Shown piece after piece: positions 1 to 8,572 of a stretch of DNA of 32,761 nt. The position numbers and the translations under genes were made by a program. Under the pieces are notes generated by a model. It saw only the letters and a list, made by a program, of their open reading frames with translations, did no database searches and was not told the DNA's origin. The DNA is taken from contig RGCW01000007.1 of NCBI GenBank assembly GCA_009919005.1, positions 1 through 32,761 of the forward strand. Reading direction: 5' to 3'. The DNA comes from Candidatus Aquidulcis sp. (GTDB lineage: Bacteria; Chloroflexota; Limnocylindria; Limnocylindrales; Limnocylindraceae). The first letter of the stretch is position 1, and each line of letters begins with the position of its first letter.

Positions 1-342
1 GTGGGCATGCCTGGTCGCAAGGTGGTGTCCATCAATGGCGACGGTGGATTCGCCTACAACGTGATGGAGCTTGCCACGATGGTCGAGCAGAAAATCCCGC
101 TCACAGCCATCGTGTTCAATGACAATGCCTACGGCAACGTCAAACGTATCCAGCAGATGCGTTTTGGCGGCCGCACCATCGTTTCCGATCTGCATAACCC
201 CGACATGATGAAACTGGCTGACGCTTATGGTGTCGAGGGACGCAGGGCCCAATCTCCCGCGGAATTGAAATCCACCCTGGTTGATGTGTTCAAACGCGAT
301 GAGCCGGTGTTGATTGAGGTTCCTGTCGGCCCCATGCCGATT
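1..342 (+). CDS. C-terminal fragment of a thiamine-pyrophosphate-dependent enzyme (acetolactate synthase-like), 5' cut by window edge, 3' end apparently lost at a junction
   Basis: Translation VVSINGDGGFAYNVMELATMVEQKIPLTAIVFNDNAYGNVKRIQ...VLIEVPVGPMP is typical of the TPP-binding C-terminal domain (GDGGF...NDNAYG). Family-like sequence stops at about 339; the downstream frame is antisense to ppk. Confidence 0.8.
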
Positions 343-1161
343 GTCAATTTCAAGACCCGTCGCGAGCATCGTTCGAAGGTCTGGTGGCATAGAACTCTGG
401 ACTTCAAGGCGAACCACACTGCCGAAGCGACGCTGACGCAGACCCGCTTCAATTGCCTCGAGTAGATCGTCCGCCTCATCCTCAACCGTATCAAGGTCGG
501 CATCGCGAGTGACGCGGAAGAGATGTGCATCGATAATCTCAGAACCTGGAAAGAGCAGGTTGAGATGCGCAGAGATGATCTCTTCAAGCAGCATCCAATC
601 ACTCGCACCGAATTGCACGATGCGGCCAAGGATCGTTGGCACCTTGACCCGGGCAAGCGTGACCTCACCTCCGTCGTGAATTCGGAGTCGCACGGCAAGG
701 GAGAGACTGAGCGAACTGACCAGCGGGAACGGCTGCTCAGCATCAATCGCAAGCGGGGAGAGCACGGGGAAGATCTCTCCCATGAACCGTTCGCTTAGCA
801 TGGACCGCTCTGCAGGATCAATTTCGGCCCAAGTGCGGAGCTGTCGATGCTCGCGACGAAGCTCTTCCGTGAGGTTCGTCCAGCAAGCTTGTGCTGTCTG
901 CGTCAGCAGCTGCGTCGCATCACGAATCTGGGCAAGTTGCTCAGTCGGCGTCCGACCATCCGGGCCGACGACACGAACCGTCGCGAGTTGCTGCTCGCGT
1001 ATCCCAGCGACGCGGACCCCATAAAACTCGTCAAGGTTTGTGGCTACGATCCCAAGGAACCGGAAGCGGTCGAGAAGGGGTCGGCGCCGGTTCTGCGCTT
1101 CGGAGAGCACTCTCGCGTTGAACGCGAGGAGAGAGAGTTCACGGCTAACGCCGTAGCTCAT
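343..1161 (-). CDS. ppk1: Polyphosphate kinase 1, N-terminal part (3' truncated at the ~340 junction; frame stays open to the window start)
   Basis: Manual minus-strand translation from ATG at 1161: MSYGVSRELSLLAFNARVLSEAQNRRRPLLDRFRFLGIVATNLDEFYGVRVAGIREQ...VQFGASDWMLLEEIISAHLNLLFPGSEIIDAHLFRVTRDADLDTVEDEADDLLEAIEAGLRQRRFGSVVRLEVQSSMPPDLRTMLATGLEID; classic PPK1. Not in the ORF track because the frame has no stop before position 1. Confidence 0.9.
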
Positions 1162-1499
1162 CGTGGTCCGCTCATGCAGGTCGGGCAGGCACAGCGTTGT
1201 CGAAGGAGCGACCAGGTGTAGTACCCAGTTCTATGTCCATCGCCCCAAAAGAGACAGAGCGCGTAACTCCCGACCATCTCGCCCCCCTCGAGTCGAGTCT
1301 GGCTGGCGCTGAGGGTTGGGTTAGCGTCAAGCCATCCGGGAAGCCCGGCTTCGCCGCGGCAGTAGGCGCACGGGCAAAGCCAACGCAGGGGAACCGCCTC
1401 GTAAGTGCTGACATGTCCATCACGCCACTCCAGTTCAAGGCGCTGCTCTTCACGGAGGATCCGAATGGCGACAGGGGCCTCGTGCGCTGACTCTGACAT
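1158..1499 (-). CDS. DUF971 (gamma-butyrobetaine hydroxylase-like N-terminal) domain protein
   Basis: 113 aa, LEWRDGHVSTYEAVPLRWLCPCAYCRGE...GSYALCLFWGDGHRTGYYTWSLLRQRC, matching the DUF971 pattern; stop overlaps the ppk1 start (ATGA). Confidence 0.75.
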   Translation of the reverse strand: MSESAHEAPVAIRILREEQRLELEWRDGHVSTYEAVPLRWLCPCAYCRGEAGLPGWLDANPTLSASQTRLEGGEMVGSYALCLFWGDGHRTGYYTWSLLRQRCACPTCMSGPR

Positions 1500-1505
1500 T
1501 GCTCG

Positions 1506-1511
1506 ATTCTA
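1506..1511 (-). promoter_or_regulatory. -10-like TAGAAT 6 nt upstream of the DUF971/ppk1 operon ATG
   Basis: Minus strand ...CACC TAGAAT CGAGCA ATG. Confidence 0.6.
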
Positions 1512-1532
1512 GGTGCCGCTCGTAAACGCCCG

Positions 1533-2717
1533 ATGAGCGACTACGATGCTCTTCATGGTGAAACGAGGGCAGAGTCACGACACAGCCGCATGTTTGGTCG
1601 GGTCGCGAGCGTGAGTCGAGCGTGGCCTGCGGTGGCAGCACGCCTGGTCGGCGTAACAGTGCTCCTGCTGGCTATCACCGCCGTCCCCAGCCCCTGGAGC
1701 ATGCCGACCGATGAAAACGCGCCAGCCCTCCTGCGGGCCGTCATCGTCTCAGACCCGCTTCCGGGTCGAGATGGACTCTCGGGGAGTGCCACCGTCGAAC
1801 TCCTTGAGGGCACCCGCGCAGGGGAGCGCCTCGTCGCGGCAGTAGACCAGGCCACCGATATCGCCGGCTCCATTCCGTATCGCGTTGGCGACGAGGTGCT
1901 GCTCGCCCAGGTGACGGACGCGGGCGGTGGCGAAGTATTCGCCGTTGCCGATCGCTCGCGCGGGGTGGCACTGGCCCTAGCCCTGGGGCTCTTGGCAGCG
2001 GCGGTGATTGCGATCGCTGGTGCGGTTGGCGCACGGTCACTCCTCGCACTCGCCGTTACGGGAGTCGTCCTTGTGCGATTTGGCATCCCCGCACTCCTCT
2101 CTGGGGTCTCACCGCTGGTCGTCGCCGGTGCTATCTCTCTTGTCGTCGGCGTCTCATCCGTGGTGATCACCGAGGGGGTGAATCGACGAGCCTCGGCAAC
2201 AATCATGGGGATTGGCGGCAGCCTTGCTGCCGTGGCTTGCATCTCAATCGTTCTCGATCGCCTCCTTGCCTTCACGCCGTTCGCAGGCGATGCGGATCTT
2301 GTCAATCTGATTCCACTCTTGGGCGGCAGTGTCGATCTGCGGGGGGTCGGCCTCGCCGCCGCGATGATCGGAACTCTTGGCATCGTCGATGATGTTGCGG
2401 CCACGCAAGTTGCTGCGGTCGAACAGATTCGGCAGAGCGATCAGCATGCCGGAGCGCTTGAGGTGGGCCGCAGAGCCTTGGCGATCGGTCGCTCCCATGT
2501 TGGCGCCGTGATCAATACCCTTCCGCTCGCCTACTTTGCAGCGTCACTGCCGCTTGTAGTTGCGACCCTTATCGCGCCAGGCGACCTTGCAAACCGTGTG
2601 AGCACCGAGACCGTCGCCGTCGAGATAGTACGCGCGATCGCCGGGACGGCAGGGGTTCTCTTAGCAATGCCACTTGCGACCGCGAGCGCGCTCTTGATTG
2701 GAGTTGGCGAAGAGTAG
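1533..2717 (+). CDS. YibE/F-like multi-pass membrane protein
   Basis: 394 aa with many TM segments; IDLRG-like 'SVDLRGVGLAAAMIGTLGIVDDVAATQVAAVEQIR' and 'RALAIGRSHVGAVINTLPLAYFAASLPL' are typical of the YibE/F family. Confidence 0.8.
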   Translation: MSDYDALHGETRAESRHSRMFGRVASVSRAWPAVAARLVGVTVLLLAITAVPSPWSMPTDENAPALLRAVIVSDPLPGRDGLSGSATVELLEGTRAGERLVAAVDQATDIAGSIPYRVGDEVLLAQVTDAGGGEVFAVADRSRGVALALALGLLAAAVIAIAGAVGARSLLALAVTGVVLVRFGIPALLSGVSPLVVAGAISLVVGVSSVVITEGVNRRASATIMGIGGSLAAVACISIVLDRLLAFTPFAGDADLVNLIPLLGGSVDLRGVGLAAAMIGTLGIVDDVAATQVAAVEQIRQSDQHAGALEVGRRALAIGRSHVGAVINTLPLAYFAASLPLVVATLIAPGDLANRVSTETVAVEIVRAIAGTAGVLLAMPLATASALLIGVGEE

Positions 2718-3428
2718 CTAGCTCGCGTCGAGACGGTAGCCGACACCTCGTACCGACTCCGGTAACGGCCCACCCGCCTCCTCAAGTTTCCCCCGAAGGC
2801 GAGCGACGTGTGGCTTCAAGAGCAGCGGGTCAGGGTTCGCCTTATTTGGCCAGGCTGCGGCGAGGAGGCGCTGCTGAGTCACAACGCGCCCTTTCACCGC
2901 GGCGAGTGCCTCCAAGATATTGAACTCAGTCTTGGTGAGCGCGAGGAGTCGCGTGCCAACGTGCACCTCATGTCGGCTGATGTCGATACGAAGCCCAGCG
3001 GCGCCCAGAATCGTTCGGTCGCGTGCTGAACCGTCGGCTGGCTCACCACCACGCCGCAATGCGGCACGTACTCGAGCAAGGAGTTCTTGGCGGCCGAACG
3101 GCTTCGTAATGTAATCATCCGCACCAGCGTCGAGTGCGTCGACCTTCGCCGTCTCATCGGATTCGCCGGTCAATACGATGATCGGTGTGGCGCTGCGCGC
3201 GCGAATCTCGTGGATCACATTAAGCCCGTCGCGCCCTGGCATCGCGAGATCAAGCAGCACGAGTGACGGTCGAGTCGCATCAAATCGCTCAACTGCCGCC
3301 ACCCCGTCGTAGGCCGGATGCACAACATAGTTAGCCGCACTCAGCAGGGCCGAGATCGCTCCGACCAGGGCGGGATCGTCGTCAACGACCAGGACCGACT
3401 GTTGGGGGAGCGTCGTGTCGGTGCTCAT
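2718..3428 (-). CDS. OmpR/KdpE-type response regulator
   Basis: Receiver domain VLVVDDDPALVGAI...LVLLDLAMPGRDGL...VLTG...ADDYITKPF plus winged-helix C-terminus; start taken at MSTDTTLPQQ (3428), overlapping the kinase stop. Confidence 0.9.
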   Translation of the reverse strand: MSTDTTLPQQSVLVVDDDPALVGAISALLSAANYVVHPAYDGVAAVERFDATRPSLVLLDLAMPGRDGLNVIHEIRARSATPIIVLTGESDETAKVDALDAGADDYITKPFGRQELLARVRAALRRGGEPADGSARDRTILGAAGLRIDISRHEVHVGTRLLALTKTEFNILEALAAVKGRVVTQQRLLAAAWPNKANPDPLLLKPHVARLRGKLEEAGGPLPESVRGVGYRLDAS

Positions 3429-4165
3429 GAGGGGAGTATGCCGTGCGGGGCGGATGCGAGGGGGAGCGTCAGCAGAAATCGACTTCCGCCAAAGCCGTTC
3501 GGTTCGATCCTGATCTCGCCACCCATTGCCACCAACAGCCGCCGAGCGGCGTACAGGCCGATCCCTGATCCGCTGGTCGCTGGACGCTGTGTTCGGCGGA
3601 CAAACGCCTCGAAGATCTCTTCCCAATCTTCGCGGGGGATTCCCTCTCCGTCATCCGTGAGATAGAGCTCAGCATCTCCGTCTCCAATCCAGCAGCCTAT
3701 TGAGATGGGCTCTCCGGCAGGTGCGTATTTCGCCTCATTTTCCAGGAGGTGGCCCAGCACCTGTCGAAACCGGCTCTGATCGGCGAGCACCATGATGTGT
3801 TGCTCGGGCTCCTCCCAGCGCAGTGGGTGATTGCGAAGGAGCGGCGACATTTCGCGGATCACCTCACTCGTGACCGCCCCGAGGTTCATTGGCGCGCGTT
3901 CAAGGGGAAGGCTGGAGCCTGGTCGCGCGGCCGTGAGGATGGAGTCGATCTGTAGATTCAGCCGCCCAACCTGCTGGATCGCAGCTTCTCGCCATGTAGC
4001 AAGGTCTGCGGCGCTTGCGGGCGATACCCCCGTTGCAGCATCGGCGATCAGTTCGACGTAGGCGCTCAGCACCGCCAGTGGGGTCCGAAGCTCATGTGTG
4101 ACAAGGGAGAGGAGCTCGGCGCGAGCAGTGTCGATGAGCGCGATCTCCTCATCGCGATGCGGCAC
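3425..4165 (-). CDS. Soluble histidine kinase (HisKA + HATPase_c) with no obvious sensor domain
   Basis: 246 aa; H-box SLVTHELRTPLAVLSAYVELI, N-box LGHLLENEAKYAP, G-boxes DDGEGIP and GSGIGLYAARRL; no TM segment or long N-terminal region. Confidence 0.88.
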   Translation of the reverse strand: MPHRDEEIALIDTARAELLSLVTHELRTPLAVLSAYVELIADAATGVSPASAADLATWREAAIQQVGRLNLQIDSILTAARPGSSLPLERAPMNLGAVTSEVIREMSPLLRNHPLRWEEPEQHIMVLADQSRFRQVLGHLLENEAKYAPAGEPISIGCWIGDGDAELYLTDDGEGIPREDWEEIFEAFVRRTQRPATSGSGIGLYAARRLLVAMGGEIRIEPNGFGGSRFLLTLPLASAPHGILPS

Positions 4166-5212
4166 TTACGACCTCGAGGCGTCGCGCTCCGCGAGCCAGC
4201 GCTCTGCATCGAGTGCGGCGCGACATCCATCACCCGCGGCGGTCACGGCCTGGCGGTATCGGTGATCGTGCACATCTCCGGCGATGAAGACACCGTCAAT
4301 TTGAGAGGCGGTGGTGTCGCTCTCGAGCTGCAGATATCCCGCGGCATCGACCGGTAGCGCCCCACCGAGCAACGCAGTATTTGGCTTATGGCCGATCGCC
4401 ACGAAGAGACCACCAACGGCGAGCCGCTCTGGAGTGCTCAATGAGCCGGTGGTGTCTCGGAGCAGCACCGCCTCGGTGCTCCTCTCACCAAGCACCTCAA
4501 CCACCTCACGATTCATGTGCAGTTGAATATTCGGATGAGCCTCGACGCGCGAGATCATGATCTTGCTGGCTCGGAAGGAATCGCGACGATGTACGAGGTG
4601 CACCTTGGTAGCAAAGCGAGTCAGGAAGAGCGCCTCCTCTAGTGCGGTGTCGCCACCGCCGACCACGACGACCTCTTGGCCCTTAAAGAAAAACCCATCG
4701 CAGGTCGCGCAGGCACTAACGCCGCGTCCACGGAGGCGTGTCTCTGATTCCAGCCCGAGCCAGAGTGCCGATGCACCCGTTGCAACGATAATCGCTTCCG
4801 CCTGGAATTCACGCCTTGCGCTCCATACCCGCAAGGGCTGAGCGCTCAGGTCTACTCGGTCGACGTCCTGATCCACCATCGTTGAACCGAATCGTTCGGC
4901 CTGCGCCCGCATCTTCGCCATCAGGTCCGGACCGTCGATGCCGTCGGGGAACCCAGGGAAGTTTTCGACCTCACTGGTGAGCATCAGCTGTCCGCCAGGG
5001 GCGTACCCGCCGATGACGATCGGCGCGAGTCCAGCCCGCGCCGCATAGATAGCCGCGGTGAGACCGGCTGGCCCAGAGCCGAGGATCAGGAGCCTCGCCG
5101 TCGTGGGCGCGGTGGCTGTGGTGCTCGTTGCGGTGGAGGTGCTTGCGGATTGGTCACCGGCACCAAAGTCGATTGCCGCTCCGAACCCGTTAGGTACCTT
5201 CCCCTCTGTCAT
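4166..5212 (-). CDS. trxB: Thioredoxin reductase (FAD-dependent, CxxC) with Ser/Thr/Ala-rich N-terminal extension
   Basis: LLILGSGPAGLTAAIYAARAGL, redox motif SACATCDGFF, second NAD(P) site VVVVGGGDTALEEALFL, FIAGDVHD. Confidence 0.92.
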   Translation of the reverse strand: MTEGKVPNGFGAAIDFGAGDQSASTSTATSTTATAPTTARLLILGSGPAGLTAAIYAARAGLAPIVIGGYAPGGQLMLTSEVENFPGFPDGIDGPDLMAKMRAQAERFGSTMVDQDVDRVDLSAQPLRVWSARREFQAEAIIVATGASALWLGLESETRLRGRGVSACATCDGFFFKGQEVVVVGGGDTALEEALFLTRFATKVHLVHRRDSFRASKIMISRVEAHPNIQLHMNREVVEVLGERSTEAVLLRDTTGSLSTPERLAVGGLFVAIGHKPNTALLGGALPVDAAGYLQLESDTTASQIDGVFIAGDVHDHRYRQAVTAAGDGCRAALDAERWLAERDASRS

Positions 5213-5218
5213 GTGACG

Positions 5219-5224
5219 ATTCTA
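5219..5224 (-). promoter_or_regulatory. -10-like TAGAAT 6 nt upstream of trxB ATG (putative leaderless promoter)
   Basis: Minus strand ...GCG TAGAAT CGTCAC ATG; the same box and spacing as upstream of the DUF971 gene (1506-1511). Confidence 0.6.
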
Positions 5225-5251
5225 CGCCCCCAGCGGTTTGAGGCTTGGCCC

Positions 5252-6634
5252 TTATCGAAAGAGATCCCAATCCGGGGGCATCAGACTCGAGCGTGCGCTC
5301 CCGTCTTCGGCAATCTGGGGATGGGCGCCGCGGATGAGAGCGAGCGGCCGTCGTGCGGTCTTCCCGAGAGCGAGCTCTGCCGTCGCCGCGATCTGATCAG
5401 CGACCGCACGGACCGTCGCCGCCATGGTTCGTCCGTCGGCGTCGGGTGTGCCTCGAAGATCTTCGAGTGCAGCGATTCCCGCAACGCCGATCGCGACATC
5501 GGTGATGCCGAGGCGCCAGGGGCGGCCAAAGGAGTCGGTGATGATCACGCCAGGCGCCACGCCAGTGCGGAGGCGAATCGCCTCGCGAATCGCGCGGGCC
5601 GAACCGTCGGGATCACGTGGAAGGAGTGTGACGACCTCGCCGCTACGCGGACCGACATTACTGGCGTCAACGCCAGAGTTCGCGAGAACAAACCCGTGTG
5701 CTGTCTCGGTGATGATCACGCCGCGATCCATGCGAACGACACGTACGGCCTCTTGCAGCACGACCTCAACCTGGCGTGCGTCGCGACTCCACTTCGCGGC
5801 GTACTCGAGCGCCTCTTGTCGGGGGGTCACAGTGTCTAGCTCGACGATGGCCCCCTCCGCCTTTGAGACGATCTTCTGGGTCACGGCGATCACATCGTCG
5901 CTGCGTAGACCGCCAATCGCACCGGTTGCGGCAATCTTCGCAACGCAGCGGGCGATCATTGCTGGGAGGTCGTCGCCCGGTTCGATCTCTCCGAGGCCAT
6001 CAATGGGGAGTGCGAGCAGGCCCTCCGTCGCCCCTTGCGCCGTCGCAGCCCGCTCGCGCTCTATGGCAAGGGTCAGGTCCCTCGGGGTATCGAGGTCTGC
6101 GGCGAGTGGCGAGTTGAGCATCTCGATCTGAGCACCGTCACGCGACAGTTCGGCGCGATGCGCCGCTGCGCTATCCGCTCCGAACTGCGGCGTGAAGTCG
6201 CGGGGGAGCGGCACCAAGAGCGCCGAGGTCCCACCGTCTGGCGATGGGAGAAGACCCGGCTGAGACCCAGACCAGCTGCTCACAAGTGCGTCGATATTTG
6301 TCGCGGTGATCTCAGCGAGGTCTACTGGCAGGATCAGCACCGCAGATGCGCCACTCGCTGTGGCCTGAGCGACGCCGAGTGCAATCGCCGCATTCAAATC
6401 AACACCGCCGTCATCGAGTGCCTCGTGTCCGCCGCTGCGCGCCAGTGCGCGGGCGAGCGGGTCAGGCGAGACCAGGATCACGTTGCTGACGATGGTGGCG
6501 CGGCCGAGCGCCAAAAGGGTGCGCTCAAGAAGGCGTGCGGAGAACTCACGGCGCTCCTCCTCAGTGAGGAGAGGCGCCATACGCGACTTCGCTGAGTCGA
6601 TCGAACGGAAGGGGAGGATTGCGGTGACGGTCAC
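5252..6634 (-). CDS. Bifunctional fusion: 2-phospho-L-lactate guanylyltransferase-like (CofC/FbiD) + F420-0:gamma-glutamyl ligase (CofE/FbiB)
   Basis: 460 aa; N-terminal ILPFRSIDSAKSRMAPLLTEEERREF...DLDTPRDL (CofC) and C-terminal LPIDGLGEIEPGDDLPAMI...DVIAVTQKIVSKAEG...ITETAHGFVLANSGVDASNVG...ITDSFGRPWRLGITDVAIGVAG (CofE). Confidence 0.88.
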   Translation of the reverse strand: MTVTAILPFRSIDSAKSRMAPLLTEEERREFSARLLERTLLALGRATIVSNVILVSPDPLARALARSGGHEALDDGGVDLNAAIALGVAQATASGASAVLILPVDLAEITATNIDALVSSWSGSQPGLLPSPDGGTSALLVPLPRDFTPQFGADSAAAHRAELSRDGAQIEMLNSPLAADLDTPRDLTLAIERERAATAQGATEGLLALPIDGLGEIEPGDDLPAMIARCVAKIAATGAIGGLRSDDVIAVTQKIVSKAEGAIVELDTVTPRQEALEYAAKWSRDARQVEVVLQEAVRVVRMDRGVIITETAHGFVLANSGVDASNVGPRSGEVVTLLPRDPDGSARAIREAIRLRTGVAPGVIITDSFGRPWRLGITDVAIGVAGIAALEDLRGTPDADGRTMAATVRAVADQIAATAELALGKTARRPLALIRGAHPQIAEDGSARSSLMPPDWDLFR

Positions 6635-7578
6635 GAAACGGCGAGAACGGCGCGCGCAACGGCGAGGCGCGCAGCATCATCGGTCATGACGATCGGCGCA
6701 GCCACGCTCTTGCGAACGTGCGGCGTCAGCGCGGCGGCTAGGGCAGGGGTGAGGTCTGCCGTTTCAACGAGGAACGCATCCATCAGCCCGGTCAGGTGCT
6801 TGGCAACTCCGGCCGGCGAGACGTCCAGCCCTGCGGCGGCGAGCATACGATCGGCCGGTCCCTTGAGCGCTTTCCCGCCAACTATTGGCGATACGCCAAC
6901 AACAAGGGCGCCACGAGCACGTGCCGCAGCGATTGCGTCGCGGATGCCAGGGATCGCGAGGATCGGGCCAATCGAGATCAGCGGGTTGGACGGCGCGATG
7001 ACGATACGCTCTGCGGCGGCGAGGGCATCGAGCGTTTCTGCGGTGGGGCGCGCCGCGTCGGCGCCGTCGAAGGCGACCTCAAGCACCTCAGGTTTCGCCT
7101 GTGCGCCAACAAACCAGGGCTGGAACTCCATCCAGCCGTCAGTGGTTCGCAGTCGCGTGCGCAGTGGGTCGTCGGTTGCCATCAAGATCGGCGCTTCGCT
7201 GAGTCCGAGTTTGCGCTGAATCTCGCGGTTCACCTCGGTGAGTCGCCCGCCAGCGCGCAGTTGTGCGGTGCGATGAATGTGCAGTGCAAGGTCGCGATCG
7301 CCAAGTCGGAACCAGTCGGGTGCGCCGATCTTGCCGATCTGCTCGAGGGCGTTCCAGGTTTCACCGGCGAGCCCCCAGCCGCGCTCACGGTCACCGAGGT
7401 CGGTGAGGGTGTACATCAGGGTGTCGTGGTCTGGGCAGATCGTGAGCCCATGCAACTCAAAGTCGTCGCCAGGATTGGCGATGATCGCCAGGTCGCCGGC
7501 CGGGAGCGCGGCACGTAACCCGTGGGCGAGCTTCGCGCCGCCGACGCCGCCGGCGAGGAGCGCGACGCGTGGGCTCAC
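6631..7578 (-). CDS. cofD: 2-phospho-L-lactate transferase
   Basis: VSPRVALLAGGVGGAKLAHGLRAAL...NPGDDFELHGLTICPDHDTLMYTL...APSNPLISIGPILAIPGIRDA...SPIVGGKALKGPADRML; GTG start at 7578 chosen over the ORF-track start because it overlaps the upstream stop. Confidence 0.93.
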   Translation of the reverse strand: MSPRVALLAGGVGGAKLAHGLRAALPAGDLAIIANPGDDFELHGLTICPDHDTLMYTLTDLGDRERGWGLAGETWNALEQIGKIGAPDWFRLGDRDLALHIHRTAQLRAGGRLTEVNREIQRKLGLSEAPILMATDDPLRTRLRTTDGWMEFQPWFVGAQAKPEVLEVAFDGADAARPTAETLDALAAAERIVIAPSNPLISIGPILAIPGIRDAIAAARARGALVVGVSPIVGGKALKGPADRMLAAAGLDVSPAGVAKHLTGLMDAFLVETADLTPALAAALTPHVRKSVAAPIVMTDDAARLAVARAVLAVS

Positions 7579-8570
7579 GCCGTGAGGGAGGGGAGCACCT
7601 CGCGCCCGAAGGCGGCGGCCCACTCAGCCTGATTGCGACCCACGTTATGGAGGTAGATCTTGTCGAACCCCATATCGAGATAGCGCTGAATCGTCTTCCG
7701 GTGAGTCTCTAGGTCACTTGAGATCACCATCCGCCCAGCGAAATCTTCGGGACGCACGAGCTTTGCCATCTGCTGGAAATCTGACGGGTTGCGAATATCT
7801 TGCTTCGGGAACTTCATGCCGCCGTTCGGCCACTCGCGCATGGCGTTTGCGAGTGCCTCTTCATCGGTCGGCGCCCACGAGAGGTGGAGCTGCAGGATCT
7901 TCGGCATTGTGTCAGGGTCCTTTCCAACCGCGCGAGCACCCTCCGCGAACTTGTCGAAGACCGTCTGGATCTTCTCGTCCGCCGCGCCGACGGTGATGAT
8001 GCCGTCGCAAAGCTCGCCCGTCTTCTTGGCGGTGATGGGGCCAGCCGTCGCAACGTAGATTGGTGGTGGGGCAGGGGGGAGCGTCCAGAGTCGTGTGCTC
8101 TCCAACTGATACCAACGTCCGGCGTGCTTCACCTCTTTGCCGGTGAAGAGCTTCCGGATGATTTCAATCGCCTCAAACATTCGCGCAATGCGCTCACCAA
8201 CCTCAGGCCAGTAGCCGCCAACGACATGTTCGTTCAGCGCCTCGCCCGAGCCGAGGCCGAGCCAGTGGCGACCGGGATACATCGCTTCGAGTGTTGCCGA
8301 CGCCTGGGCCACCGTGGCCGGATGCATGCGCCAACCTGGGCAGGTGACACCGGGGCCAACGTCGCCCTTGGTTCGTTCAGCAAGAAGGGTCATGACGTTC
8401 CAGACGAACGGTGCGGAGCCCTGCTCGGGGACCCACGGCTGGAAGTGATCGGCGGCCATCACGCCGCTAAAGCCTGCCTGCTCGGCGGCAACGGAGTAGT
8501 CGACGACTTCCGTTGGGCCGAACTGCTCGAGCATGGCGGCGTAGCCGATCTTTGCGGAGCCCTTACTCAT
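7575..8570 (-). CDS. LLM-class F420-dependent oxidoreductase (F420-dependent glucose-6-phosphate dehydrogenase-like, TIGR03557 type)
   Basis: IGYAAMLEQFGPTEVVDYSVAAEQAGFSGVMAADHFQPWVPEQGSAPFVWNVMTLLAERT...LGLGSGEALNEHVVGGYWP. Confidence 0.9.
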   Translation of the reverse strand: MSKGSAKIGYAAMLEQFGPTEVVDYSVAAEQAGFSGVMAADHFQPWVPEQGSAPFVWNVMTLLAERTKGDVGPGVTCPGWRMHPATVAQASATLEAMYPGRHWLGLGSGEALNEHVVGGYWPEVGERIARMFEAIEIIRKLFTGKEVKHAGRWYQLESTRLWTLPPAPPPIYVATAGPITAKKTGELCDGIITVGAADEKIQTVFDKFAEGARAVGKDPDTMPKILQLHLSWAPTDEEALANAMREWPNGGMKFPKQDIRNPSDFQQMAKLVRPEDFAGRMVISSDLETHRKTIQRYLDMGFDKIYLHNVGRNQAEWAAAFGREVLPSLTA

Positions 8571-8572
8571 GG

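Noticed and set aside
225-752. 175-aa minus ORF in the track
   Set aside because: Alternative frame of the real ppk1 coding frame; no family-like sequence, Ser/Arg-rich shadow ORF.
1553-2404. 283-aa minus ORF opposite the YibE/F gene
   Set aside because: Thr/Arg/Pro-rich antisense artefact of Ala/Val/Gly-rich membrane-protein codons.
3426-3626. N-terminal extension of the response regulator in the track (MGRDLRGVCPPNTASSDQRIRD...)
   Set aside because: Overlaps the 3' part of the kinase gene in another frame; the receiver domain starts cleanly at 3428.
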